From positions 3,884,001-3,948,000 of the forward strand of contig CATIUR010000001.1 of NCBI GenBank assembly GCA_949592205.1: a DNA stretch of 64,000 bases, written 5' to 3'. The notes under the pieces were generated by a model. That model was given only the letters and a program-made list of their open reading frames with translations. It was not told the DNA's origin and searched no databases. Below are positions 13,301 through 25,934 of the stretch, piece after piece. This DNA comes from Helichrysum umbraculigerum. Taxonomy: Eukaryota; Streptophyta; Magnoliopsida; Asterales; Asteraceae. Position 1 is the first letter of the stretch. Each line of letters starts with the position of its first letter. Made by a program: the position numbers and the translations under genes.

Positions 13301-16300
13301 GTAGTATGATATTTTTCTATTTATTGGGTAACACATGTGCAATTATTAAAGTTTATGTATTAATCATGTTACACTTTGTTTTTATGTGTAGATAGAATGT
13401 AAAAAATTATAAGAGAGACAAAACCACAACTTTAGTTTTTATGTTAATTTTTGAACCAACACGATCAGTTGCCTCTCAACCACATTAATTACAACTTCTG
13501 CAAAAAAACAAACAATGCATATAAGTATTACTTATTACCAATAGCCAATGATAGAAATAGTAAAATTGATCATCAAAGAAAAACATAAAAAACATAAACT
13601 TTAAAAAGAAACTATAAAACTTAAACCTGAAAGTTCTACAAATCCAAATAAAAACAAAAACACACGATGATGATTGAAACGAAAAAAACTGAATACGTGC
13701 AACAACCAAAATAGATAAATATACCTCTTCGTCCATGAATATGTACTCCATGGTCTCCTCGTTATTGCCAAATGGTGGTTAGCGTCGTGAGGTGACAACC
13801 CGTAACCTCGTGGATAAGTTCCGCTTCCTCGGGTTGATTTTTCTAACATAGTTGTAAGATTTCTCCATGTTTTAGGACATGCAATTCAAAAAAGAGATAT
13901 AAGAATTTAAATCCAATCAAGAAATAAAAGAATTAGCCAAATTGTAGTATGGAAGTAAAAAAAAAAAAGAAAATGATATTAACAGCCCATAGGGCTGTCA
14001 ATGAGAATTTCAAACCAATGTATGCACGTTATAAACAGTCGAACAAAAATGCTGTAATAGGCGAAGTTTTGAGAGAAGTGAACTACCTCATTTCATAGCA
14101 ATCGATTTGAACAACTGAATTGTACAAAAGCATTACAACGCGACATACAAAAAAATTAAAATAAAGGGTAGTATTTCCAACTACACATAAACAACAAGAA
14201 GTAATATGCTTACAAAGTGGTAACCTTCATATGCGCTTGGGATGAAATTCTCAATTGGCGAGTACGTACTTATGAGAAACCAAATTAAATATAACCAAGA
14301 GCATCTAAACGTAGCCGTAATATGCACTTGTATTTTTGGGTCAACCTTTAATTTGACTTGTAACATACAATTTTAAAATTTGAAGATAGCGAAAAGTAGG
14401 GTAGTATTTTTCTATTATGGTTAAGTTTTTAATGTATTTAATATGCACATGCCTTTTCCATAATTATAACTAAAAATTTTAAAATTTAAAATGGTCTTTA
14501 ATTTAGTCAACGTATACATGTTTAAGGAAATTGGAGGTCACGTAGGCATGATGACATGGAAGGTTTAATTGTGAAAAAAATTAAGGTAATGACACATATG
14601 AATTTTGAGTACTTGGCAACATCTGATTGGTGCCACATAAGCATTACGAGGCATCCTGAACTTCAGTTTTGTTAATTAATAAGAAACTTGACATTTAATG
14701 GCGATTTATGAACGTAACGAACTCATAATTAATTAACAGTATATATTCAAACAAAAGCATGCAAGTTTTCATGTTTTCGCTAGTACTTAAGACATTCCTA
14801 GTGCAAGTATGCAACATTGCATTTGTGATCATCACTTTACACTGCACGTTATATATGGGCATTTGTAGTGGTTGGTTAATAGAGAGATCGAGTCGATGGG
14901 ATGACGCGCGTTGTGTTGCATGCGTATACCTAGCTCCCTACTAAAAGTGATTAGTTGGTATTCGACAGCATTGAATAGTCGATGGTTATCAAGAGGTCGA
15001 TGAAGTTAAATTGGACCAAATTCATTAGATTTAATATAATATAGTTGTGTGGATTTTAAAGGTTGAAATACATACATGAAATTGCCCCTTTATAGATTTG
15101 AATGGATTGCATATAGTCTTGTAACGTTTAGTGTTGTCGAGATTGAATTACGTACAAAAGGACGAAACTACCCTTGATATAGCTACGAAGAATATTTTCC
15201 AAATCCATCAACTAGAAAATGACATACGGCATACGTCATTAAGTAATTATGGGGACAATTAATACATAAGAATAATGAATGATGATGATAATAAGGCTTT
15301 TGTAAAGATGGTGATAGATCCTTTTGTTCCACTTTTGTTGATTCCTTGAGAGCCCATATTCTTCACATCTTCTCCTTTAATTTGCTTTTGGATTTGCTAT
15401 AGATCTTTCTCTAATTTCATGGCCCCCTTTACCACAATAATAATTGATCGATGAGATAACCAAGCTTTGATTAAAAGAAAGTTTTTTAAAACCATATATA
15501 TGACACTTACTTATAGACAACCTTATCTATTTATAAAAAAATCAAAATTCGTGTGCTAGATGTTGTTTTCGATGGATATATATCTCTGTCACTAGTAGAT
15601 GTTGTATATTTTAATTCATTGATGGATTAGTAGACATATGTTAGATGATGCGGAATGTATACCAAGTTAAGTTGCTACATACAAATTTTATGACATATAA
15701 CTGTTTTTGTAACTGCTAATTGGTGGGCAATATTACTGCATTGTTCATACACAATACGCATAAAAACACACAGAAATCTGATCTAATTGCTGAGAACATA
15801 TTTGTTTCTTTTGAGTTATCTCAAGACGAATTTTGCGTACCCAGACATTTCTAAGGTCGAAATATTGTCTTTGAAAAGTGAATTTTCAAATGCAATTCGC
15901 ATAGATTATATCCGTTCATTTGAATTCATATTTCCCAACAGTAAATACATGTTAAACTAAAACAAAGCAAATTGAAAATACAAAATTCATCAACATTATG
16001 AATGTTTTTATTAGATGATACATGAAATATTGAAGTTTGATACCAACGGTTGAGCCACGCTACTTGTTATTTTCGGGTCCAATTCGATCCGTCCTAACAA
16101 GAACTCAAAGTTAGAGTAAAATTAAAGAGAGTTACACTTAAAAATTTAAACATCTAGTTAGTCAAAATTGCTTGTTAAAAGTTGAAGCCAATGACTTCGC
16201 ATCCATAGTATATGATCGGTCAAAAGAACATGCTTGTAATAACATGCTATTTAAAGGGTAATTTAGGTAATCCACACGTAGAATATTAAAAAGCAAGAAA

Positions 16301-16989
16301 AGGGGATTCACAAATCAAGAGTACGTCACTTGGTTTCATTAAGAGAGAAAAAAAGGTACTTCAATCACTCATCTTACTTATGATTTTTCAACATTTTAAG
16401 GTCCACAAATTATCATCTTTAATAATTATATTCCTTCCATTATGTACAATATATTCTTTACATTTCGTGGTAAGTAAGTGAGCGAGTAAATTGCTCTCGG
16501 TGTCAAATATTTTTTAAATATAAGAACTTCTTAAAATTTAGGCTTTTGAGATTTGACCAATTAAAGATCATTTCACATTTTCACTCCAACCAAAAAGGTC
16601 CACATTTTCAACTAGTTGGATTTTAGTCGTTGGTTAGGAATTAAGATAGCTCAAATTTCAACGTTTAATACAGGGAGAACTGTACGCTTATCTCGTATGC
16701 CGTCACACAAGTTTCACGTTTAAATATACGATTGTTTGTATAACTTTTCTATTTCAATCAATGACAAGAGGCTTTAGTGGGTACGGCCGTAGCGATGATA
16801 CTTGATTGGTGAAGAGTACAGTTAGTGGACATTTATTAACATTACATGCGTATTCAAAGTTGATACTTTGACTGAGACGGATGATGCATATAAAAGTTGT
16901 TCTTTGTTACATCTAAGAATGACGGATTACCATAGTAATATATATTACTCCCCTTGAAATATATATACGTAAATAATGTAAAAATACTT
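13301..16989. other. Intergenic DNA without recognised features
   Basis: A short exon-like minus-strand frame (13735-13849, with ESTRGSGTYPRGYGL-like residues) may be a gene scrap, but I do not recognise it. The rest is AT-rich and noncoding as far as can be seen. Confidence 0.4.
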
Positions 16990-16997
16990 ATGTTAAG

Positions 16998-17862
16998 TAG
17001 GGTTGTACGTGGTCCAAATACCGCACCACACTGGATCAGAATCGAACCGAACCGGACCGTGAACCACTAAATGAAAAATCAAAAAACATGAACCGCACCA
17101 TGTAATTCGGTCCTGATCCTGACTGGTACTGGTTCGGTTCATGCGGTTTTGGTTCAAAACCGCAAACCAAATAATATACACGCATATAGGTTATAAAGAA
17201 GATGTGTAAAAGAATGTAGTTATCAAATTAAATATAAGACTTAAGGAATAATAAAAATTTATAAAATCGTCTAATAATCAAAAACAAAAATGTTCCTGCA
17301 ATTCGATATAAGATGGATGCCTCTAATTTTTTTTCAAACAAAACATGCTTATATGTGGAACACGAAAGAATATATATAATAGATCAAGTTCCCAAAAGGA
17401 ATTATTAAATTGATCAAGCTTTAACAATTAATCAAAAATCATGATTGGAGAAGTGTGCAAAAGTAACAAAATTGTTACTTAATTGTGTGTGGACGACGAA
17501 GGAGAAAGAGACTCTAAGTTGAATTTATTGAGTGTATAGAGTATAAAATATAAAAATATAAAGAAATGTATATACTTACAATTAATATTACAATTTTAAT
17601 AAATCTTATAATATAACTCAATTTTTTCGATATTAAAAGATATGCATATCAAGTATTTACTTCTCTTTCCTATGGAATTGGTTCTGGCGGTTCGAACTGT
17701 TTTTACCGATTCTAGAACCGAACCGGACCGGACCGTGAACCATTTAGACTAAAAGATAGAACCGAGGACCGAACCGTTGTGCTTCGGATTGGTTCGATTC
17801 TGGTGCCGTTCCAGTTCGATTTCCCAGTTCTGCCAGTTCCGGACCATTTATGTACACCCCTA
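16998..17862. mobile_element. Non-autonomous hAT-like element
   Basis: The ends TAGGGTTGTACGTGG and the reverse complement TAGGGGTGTACATAAATGG are inverted. The flanks are identical 8-bp duplications ATGTTAAG (16990-16997 and 17863-17870), the hAT signature. Both subterminal regions are rich in GAACCG/CGGTTC words in inverted arrangement. No transposase coding sequence. Confidence 0.85.
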
Positions 17863-17870
17863 ATGTTAAG

Positions 17871-19822
17871 TTATCAAACCGATTTTTAGTTAACCATTTA
17901 ATCTATCAATAATTTCGTGATTGTGTTTGCCATTACATAAAAAATGTGTTGCATTGTTCTTATTATTATAATGTATTATCTTTTCATAAAATTAACTTTA
18001 TGTACATTGCTTGTTCCCAGCTAGGAATTGATGAGAGGGTATATATGGAGTTGTTAAAAGAAAAGAAAACATGTTTCCTTTGGGAATAATATAATTTAAG
18101 ATCGAGGACTTTTATGCATATGTGTAGGCCTTTGCTTTATTTTCTTTCTTTTTCTTTTTCTTTTCCTTTTTCATATTTCTTCTACGTGATTACTTTTATC
18201 ATAAGAAAGAATATCTAGAATCATCATTGGTTTCATGGGTTTATTAGTAAATCCAATCAATTAATTTGAACTTAATCATAAATCAACAGTTTGCATATGA
18301 TACTAAATACATGAGTTCTACTTGCTCGATCTATTTCATATTCACTAATCATTTTAATATGTATGCCGGCCGATCGATCAAATTTTTAGAAACATTTTTA
18401 GACTAACATTTTAGGCACACGAATCATTTTTATGTTATTTCCATGTTAAGATTTCTTTCATATCGTAGAATGACCTACTTATCTACACACATTATAAAGT
18501 GTTTAGACCTTTTACTTTATAACTTAGTATTTTAAAGATGCGAAATGTCCTATTTGCCCTTCGTTGACTCAACTAATATGGTAACTCTAACTAATTGGCA
18601 ATTAAATATTGAATTAGAAAAATAAATTTATTACAATTTATTGAAAAGATTTTCTATCTTAAATACAAAATCAAACCTGATTAATTCTCTTAACAGTCTA
18701 AATTTATGAAACCATATTAGAGCGTGAATAAATTTTCTTCCTCATTCCTTTAAACTCATGCATGCTAATAGTTTAGTAGTAGTTAAAAGGAGATAATACC
18801 AACTTTTTTTTGTTTGACGATATTGTTTTGCTAATAGTTTTGTATACAACCTACTTACTAACATCGCCTACATATTGATATTATTTTCCGCTGCATTGCA
18901 CGGGTTAGTGCTAGTTAATTATTATACAATTCTACAAATATAATTAAAACTTTATAACACAAGGATACTAATCTTTGTTTGGATCAATTACTTCTTAGTT
19001 ATAGTGGTTAAACATGGTAAAGGACTAAACTTTAATATATACATACAATACAATAATACAAAGATTAGGCACCAATTAAGGTTCCTCAATTATCAAGAAT
19101 TGGCATGACTTGAAGACCTCACTTTCTTGTCATTCATCTTGGCCTGAAAATGTATATATTGACACGTTATTCGATATACCTATTTTTATTTTATCATACA
19201 ATTATTTTTTAATTAATGTTTAATGAGGATCATATATAAATATTTACCATCCATAGAGGTTGGGGATATGTGTTCATGTATATATATTTTAATTATATGT
19301 TGGCATGGTCTTAAGAAAGGATTCTTTAATATATATGAGTCATTGATGAATTGGTTTACTCTCTTGATCACTTTATCATTATTCTTTTATTTAATTATAA
19401 ATAGTTGTTGATAGCATAAAAACAAGAAATTTGTCCTAAAATCTATTGTTGGATTCTTTGATTCCCCTAAGCCTACAAACAACAAAAGGAATCTGCCAAT
19501 CCCACCACATAGTCCACCAAAAATAGGCAAATCAAAGAAAAGAAAAAGAAAAAAAAAAAAAAAACTCATTTGCCATCACTTTCAATCTCCAAAAGAAAAA
19601 ATCCATCAAATTAAAAATCACCCATCCCACTAATGTTATACACCTTATTTTCCCAAAGTTCTTTGCAATTTTAGAAAGTTGATCCCATTAACATCATGGT
19701 AGGGTTCATTTAATTCATTACAAATCCAGTAAGATAAAAGAATTAAAAGATCATATCAATGTAGAGACCACCAACAATGGATTATAATTGATAAATTTAG
19801 ATGAAATGTATATATATTGATA
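17871..19822. other. Intergenic DNA
   Basis: Includes a pyrimidine tract (about 18130-18180) and a Helitron-like end at 18888-18914. No gene recognised. Confidence 0.45.
18888..18914 (+). mobile_element. Helitron-like 3' terminus
   Basis: CCG-C-TGC-ATT-GCA-CGG (18888-18903) forms a hairpin with one bulged base, followed by GTTAGTG, CTAG (18911-18914) and T. Confidence 0.45.
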
Positions 19823-20225
19823 TGAAATCATGAAATGTAAGGAGTCAGTCGTTGAGTTGGTACGAATAGACATTGTTCTTAGTTTACGTTTAACATTGTC
19901 TTTCACATATTGTCTTTCACATATTGTCTTTTGAATCACGTTAAATGTTATCAACATTTCGTGAAACTTGGGGAGTGGTTAATGAAAAACATGAAGATAA
20001 AAACAAATCATGTATACATAGATCATAATTCATGAAATGTAAGAAGTTTGTCGTTGAGTCGGTACAAATGGACCCTATTTACAGTGGGCGGAGAAAACGT
20101 CAGTCTCGAGTTCATGTTTAACATTGTCTTTCACATATTGTCTTTGGACCAAGTTAAACGTTATCAACATTTCGTGAAACTTGGGGAGTGGGTAATGAAA
20201 AACATGAAGATAAAAACAAATGATG
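19823..20225 (+). repeat. Imperfect tandem duplication upstream of the MYB-CC gene
   Basis: Copy A (19823-20010) and copy B (20030-20225) share blocks such as TCATGAAATGTAAG, TTTCACATATTGTCTTT and CAACATTTCGTGAAACTTGG in the same order. The second copy ends about 450 bp before the MYB-CC start codon, so the duplication is in its likely promoter. Confidence 0.8.
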
Positions 20226-20674
20226 CACTTTAGTTTATCTCTGCTTTTAAGACTCAAATGAAACTGTGTGTTTGCTTTCTTTGTTTTTGCACCATCAAAG
20301 ATTCTCTACATGCCATTCAAGTCAAAGGAAAATTAATATAAAAAAAATACTTTATTCCTTCTTCTTTATTTTGTGGATGAATATGAAATGTGAATTGAGA
20401 GAAAGGTAGATGCACAGCTCATAAGAGCATATATTCCTTCACCTTACATTACCCCACTTGTGTTTCCTGATATGGAGTGAGAATAAACCAACCCCTTCAA
20501 TTATAAAGACTAACATAACATTCAGCTGCCACATATTTCAGGCACATATCTTGTATTAAAGAGAGAATCAACCCTTATTAATCCAATCATATTTTATGTT
20601 TGATCAACAAAAACACACATATATATACATAAATATATACCTTTGTGTTCTTTATCTGTTTCAGAAACTGGAAA

Positions 20675-22233
20675 ATGGCTCATGAGAATATTCAAAATCA
20701 AGATTTGAATTTGGTATTGTCTAGTGATGCTAAGCCTAGACTCAAATGGACACCTGAGCTTCATCAAAGATTCGTCGATGCGATTACTCAGCTTGGAGGC
20801 CCAGAGAGTAAGTGTTATACGGAGTACTTTTTTACATCATTTTTAGTAATCTTTTTGTTGGGTTTTTTATAAAGTTTGAATCTTTATTAACTTTGGTACA
20901 TGAACAGAAGCAACACCAAAATCTTTAATGAGAGTAATGGGCATTCATGGGCTTACTTTATATCACTTAAAGAGTCATTTGCAGGTACTTTTAGCCTTGA
21001 TTAAATTCACTAGAAACTAAACAATTATTATGTGTATGCTAAGTTTTTTTTATTGTGTATTGTAAAGAAATATAGGTTGGGAAAGACTCAACAATCACCA
21101 GCTTCTAGTGGAAGTATGCAAGAAGGTGAGTAAATATGCATTTAATTCTTTATATAGATAATTCTTTTTGGCAAATATTAACATATTGGTGACGATTTTT
21201 AATTAAACTCATGTTTATGATGCAGAGTTTGTAGATGATCATAAGAGTGATATCACTAGTATCGATCATAACGATGAAACCCCAAATCAGATTAACGAGT
21301 AAGATACTCTATTAACTATAAAATCTCTATCTTTTTATCGATATAAGCTAAAAGGACTAATCTATAGTAGTTCTTATCAAATCAGGAGCTTGAAGATTGC
21401 TCAGGCTCTACAAATTCAAATGGAGGTGCAGAGGAAACTTCATGAACAAATAGAGGTGAAAACCATATAACTTTTAGAAAAAGTACTAATGTGCATACAT
21501 GAGGTACAATTAACTGCAGATATGTACGGAGATAATGGAAGTCACTATATTTGACATTATGCATGTATGGTGCACAAGCAGCACTCTTGATATGGGCAAA
21601 GCCTATGTTTTGTTGTACATTAAAAAAAAAGAAGGAAAAATAGGTTCTTTTTTACTGCAGTTCACTTTTTGGTCAGAAAGGCATTACAATGAAGATCATA
21701 TTTTTCAGGTACAGAGACATTTGCAACTAAGAATTGAGGCTCAAGGGAAGTATTTGCAATCGGTATTAAGAAAAGCACAAGACACGCTTGCAGGGTACAA
21801 TTCGTCTGCTATAGAAGTAGAAGTAGCAAAAGCTGAGCTTTCTCATTTAGTTTCGATGGTGGACAATGGTTGTCCAAGTTCTTTATCAGTACTAACAGAA
21901 TTAGAAGATTCAACTTTAAAGAAACATCATGAAGAGACCCCGAAAACAAAATTGTCGTTAGAAAGCTCTTTGACATCATCCGAGAGTTGTGGAAGAAACG
22001 GAAGCGATCATCTTGTTTTGTCATTGATGGATATGAACCCTACGGATACGAATGAAATGAGTAATCTTGGGAATGGAAGGAAAAGAAGTGGGAGTACAAT
22101 TTCTGATGGTAATTGTCAAGGTAAAAGATTACACGAAGACAGTAAAAGGTTTGATTTGAATAGTCAATATGTGAATGACTTTGACTTTGACTTCGAGTCA
22201 AGGTCAAACACATTGGATTTGAACTCCAAGTGA
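20675..22233 (+). CDS. MYB-CC (GARP) family transcription factor
   Basis: Six exons (20675-20807, 20908-20984, 21068-21125, 21226-21298, 21386-21455, 21709-22233) give 311 residues with phase kept at every GT-AG junction. Residues 20-75 form the GARP/MYB-like DNA-binding domain: KPRLKWTPELHQRFVDAI, ATPKSLMRVMGIHGL and TLYHLKSHLQKYRL. Residues 115-165 form the family coiled coil with LHEQ (132-135) and LQLRIEAQGKYLQ. Family members, which include the PHR1/PHL phosphate regulators and APL, bind DNA as dimers in the nucleus. The N-terminus carries LNLVL (11-15), an LxLxL EAR-type repression motif, and the C-terminus ends in LDLNSK, so a repressor role is possible. The ATG at 20675 is chosen because the upstream frame lacks any other ATG. 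The exact subgroup is not assigned. Confidence 0.93.
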
Positions 22234-22374
22234 GATGAGAGTTCAATAATAGGGAGGAGCTTTTGATGGTGTTTGTGACATTGGTGATGGATGAGAGGTG
22301 TATGCTATGCTATGTATGTATGCATGTCTTTTAGAAATATCATATCATAGAGTATATATCCATTTAAAGAAGTA

Positions 22375-22380
22375 AATAAA
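22375..22380 (+). terminator. Candidate poly(A) signal of the MYB-CC gene
   Basis: AATAAA lies 142 nt after the stop codon, in an AT-rich 3' region typical of plant polyadenylation sites. Confidence 0.45.
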
Positions 22381-24165
22381 TATGTATTTTGGAAGGTATA
22401 TGCATGTATTTATATGCTCACAAGGCACTATATATTATATATATTATGTTTGCAAAGTTATATTCTTTGAGCTATATAGTACATCATATGCCTAGAGACT
22501 CTCTTCTATATCAAACATCCCACATTGAGAAACATCGAATATATAAGTTTTGCGTAAAAAGGGGAAATTAACGTGTATTATAGAAAAAAAAAAAAAAAAA
22601 AAAAAAAGTAATTTGGAGGGGGTACCTGACCCCGTACCACATTTCAATTGTACGCGTCCGCCCGTACACGTATAATAGAATAATGTGACAAATACAACAA
22701 TGACTAGTATCATAAAACATGATAACAAAAGCGAACAAAATACTAAATTTATTGTATATAAAGATAGTTTTAGGTATCATGAGACAGAATACTACAAGAC
22801 CTTTTTGAGTTTGTTGAACAAAGCATATTAGAGTTGTAACCATATTCATGAAAAGTTTGTGTATAGAATAATGGAACAATCTTTATTATTAAAATGAAAT
22901 AATAAAGTGTACATCATGCAATGAACATTGTACTTGTGCAATAATGTGGATTTTTCATATATAAAATCAAATTATTTGCCTTTCATAAGCTTTGTTCTTT
23001 TCTTCACTAACCATCAATCTCTCTAGTTTTTTTCTTTTGACTTTTGTTTACTCCTGATGCATAAATAAAATGATTATTAACTGTCTATGATAGTTGTATT
23101 AGCATACTTTAACAAATAACATATTATCACGTTTAAATTGTTGATTGAGACTTACGATTTACACACCCCTATTTACTGAAGGCACACCCCTATTTTTATC
23201 AAATCGTTCTTTTATTTTTGGTTTTTAGTGCTTTCTTTTATTTTATGATGTTTTTTAATAGATACTTTTGTAGAAAAAGTTTTTTTTTTTATAAAAAAAA
23301 TAATATTTATTAAAATGTGTTTTTTGTAAAAGGCTTTTTATAGAAACTTTTTTTTACAAAAAACGTTGTTTCTTAAGAAAAAAACTTAAATGATGTTTTT
23401 TTTATCAAAAAAAGTTATTTCTAAAAAATCGTTGTTTATTAAAAACCATTTTTTAAATTTTTTTGATAAAAATAATAGTTAAGAAAAAAAATTGATGTAA
23501 TTACGAACAAAACGTTGAATGATTGATTTACGAATGTACTGATTTGACTAGCATAACCAAAGACAGCAGTTGTTGCAATTAAAAGTTGCAAAATTCGAAA
23601 TCACATTCAATCAATATGTTGGTAATCCATAAACAAATCGAATCACAATGGAGAATCAAAGAATGATACAACGTACCTTAAATACCCATGAAACGGCAAG
23701 AAACCATCGAAGTGTGCCTTGGTTTGTAATCACTCTGGAATTAACGATCGTTCGTGATAAGCTTCATTGATGATTGATTTTTTCGTCATCTGAGTTATAT
23801 GCGTGAATGAGTAAATTAATTTGGGTATTGTGAACCTAAGATCCGTGGTTATTGTTCCTATCGGTCCTTTTTTGCACTGGAGAATGCATTATTTTGTTGT
23901 TATCGACGCACAAGTTTGGTCGTGGGCTTTGAAACAAAGGGGAAGATCAGGGTAGTGAGTCATGAGGGTATTTTGGGAGCCAAAAAGATTAGGATTAATT
24001 AATCTTATTGTTAATGATGATCAAGGGTTGTGGTTTAATGGTCTAAGCCAATAAAGGGGTGGGATTAAGTTTTAAAGGTTAATTAAGGAGTTGATTAACT
24101 AATAAACCCTCTCTTATATTAGATAAAAGAGATTTGACATAAGATTTTATATTTTAGATATATAA
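22381..24165. other. Intergenic DNA
   Basis: Contains a poly-A tract (22585-22607), A/T homopolymer-rich DNA at 23270-23490 and a CACACCCCTATTT motif repeated at 23162 and 23183. No gene recognised. Confidence 0.45.
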
Positions 24166-24195
24166 CTAGCTTATAACCCGCGAATTTGCACGATG
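24166..24195 (-). mobile_element. Helitron-like 3' terminus (weak)
   Basis: On the minus strand an imperfect hairpin (CGTGC...GCGGG) is followed by TTATAAG, CTAG (24166-24169) and T. The stem is less perfect than in the three other examples. Confidence 0.3.
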
Positions 24196-25090
24196 ATACA
24201 TGTTTTAAACTTCGAAATACAAAAGATAGACTTAAGAAACTTACAACACGTTTGCCACCAAAACAAACGACTTTGATTGCCGATCAGATAACTACCATTC
24301 TATATATTATTTCAACGAATAAAAAAATAAGTCGGCATACCGTGGATATGAAAAAGTCAGATATTTAAAAATATCTTATTTTCGTTAGTCGATTATAATT
24401 TATTTTACATAACATGTTTAAATAAACCGATAAGTAGGAAATTAATTAAATTGAATTAGTTAATTTTTAAATTATCTCATTAGGGGGTTTTTAAATAGCT
24501 TTAATAACCAATTTATATGTGTGATTTAGTCAATTAACTGATTTGGTAACTAAATATATAGTAAAGGGGCTTTGAATGAGTTTTAATTAGGAGTAATTGT
24601 GTAAATTAAGCATAACTAATGAGACTTATTGCATGGACACTTTAGATCAAGGGTGATTAGATAGGGTGACTAATTAAATGAAGGGTTTTGATTAATTTTG
24701 GAGGGGTTAAGTGTCAAATGTCTACATAATTTTGTGTTTCTTATAATGATAAAAAGGAGAAGGAGATAGGAGATAATTGATCCTATGTTGTTATTTTCTT
24801 TATTGTAAAATTGTAAATAGTTTTTATGACATGCAATATTGTTCAAGCTTGTACAGTTATATAAACAAGTAGTTATTCTTAAAGGTTTTTTATATATACA
24901 TAAAGGTGATTCACATAACATTAAAAAAAGGTTTGTGCCACGACTTCCAGTTAAGAATGGATCCTCTCCATCCACGGTTCTTACACAACTACTGTGTTTT
25001 CGGAATAGAACCCTTATCATAGAATTGCCCTATGCTAAACAAATTTCGCTCCAAAACCTTCAACATATGCAACACGTTTGATAGTTATCT

Positions 25091-25930
25091 GAAACACCCC
25101 GAAATTTAGAACCAAATTTATTTTTTTATTTTTTTTATACATATAACATCCCGTAATATGTTAGTTATTTAATTATTATCATTATTATTATTATCAATAT
25201 ACTATAATGAAACTAAAATAAAATTTGTAGAAAAAGGGTTAGAACCCGCCGGCTAGAGAGAGGACCCGTCGGGTTCTCTATGCCATCAGCCGGGTCAACC
25301 CCCGGAACAACCGGGTGAAGTAGAAAGTTCATTAACAGAAGTAAAAAGCCGTATTCGAGCTAGAGGAGCAGCCGGCTTGAAGAAGAACCAGCCGGGTCTC
25401 CACGAGAACCCGCCGGCTGGGTTAATGACCCGCCGGCTTCTCTGCTTTTACAGCAGATCACAGGTATGCACTTTTTAGTGCAGTTTTCCGAATTTCAAAC
25501 GACCATATCTCATAAACGACAAACCCAATGAACGTGAAATTCTGCACACATGTATAATATGACCAGACAAACATTTCCTAATTTCCACTTTTTGAAATTT
25601 CACATTTTATAGAGATTTGGATCCTTGACTCAAAAACGACCATTTTTGACTCAAGTACTTGGCACACCAAATCCTAAACCATTCCAAATTAGATTATGAC
25701 CTTTTTACCACTTCATCACTATTACAATTGAAACTTAATGCAATAATTATATTGATCATAATCTAATCACAACACATTTTACTCGTTTAACCCATAAGTG
25801 ACCCATTTGGACACTTCAATGACCCATTTGGGTTTTAACCCATTTCACCACTATTCTAACATCCAATCCACACTTCCTTGACTATATTAAGCCTAACCAA
25901 ACAGTTTACATCTTTAAAACTTCAACTTAA
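25091..25930 (+). mobile_element. Possible LTR fragment with a CG-rich word cluster
   Basis: It starts TGAAACACCCCG, similar to the TGTAACACC start of the gypsy LTRs here. 25244-25440 holds at least eight variants of the words CCCGCCGGCT, CCCGTCGGG and CAGCCGGGT. It appears to be cut at about 25.93 kb by the Tat/Athila-like LTR. No coding sequence and no second end was found. Confidence 0.35.
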
Positions 25931-25934
25931 CCAA

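Noticed and set aside
13601..13849. Exon-like minus-strand frame
   Set aside because: Looks somewhat coding but too short, without partner exons or a recognised family.
21535..21708. In-frame ATG upstream of the last MYB-CC exon
   Set aside because: It is intronic: the acceptor TTTTTCAG at 21708 restores the family coiled-coil sequence in phase with exon 5.
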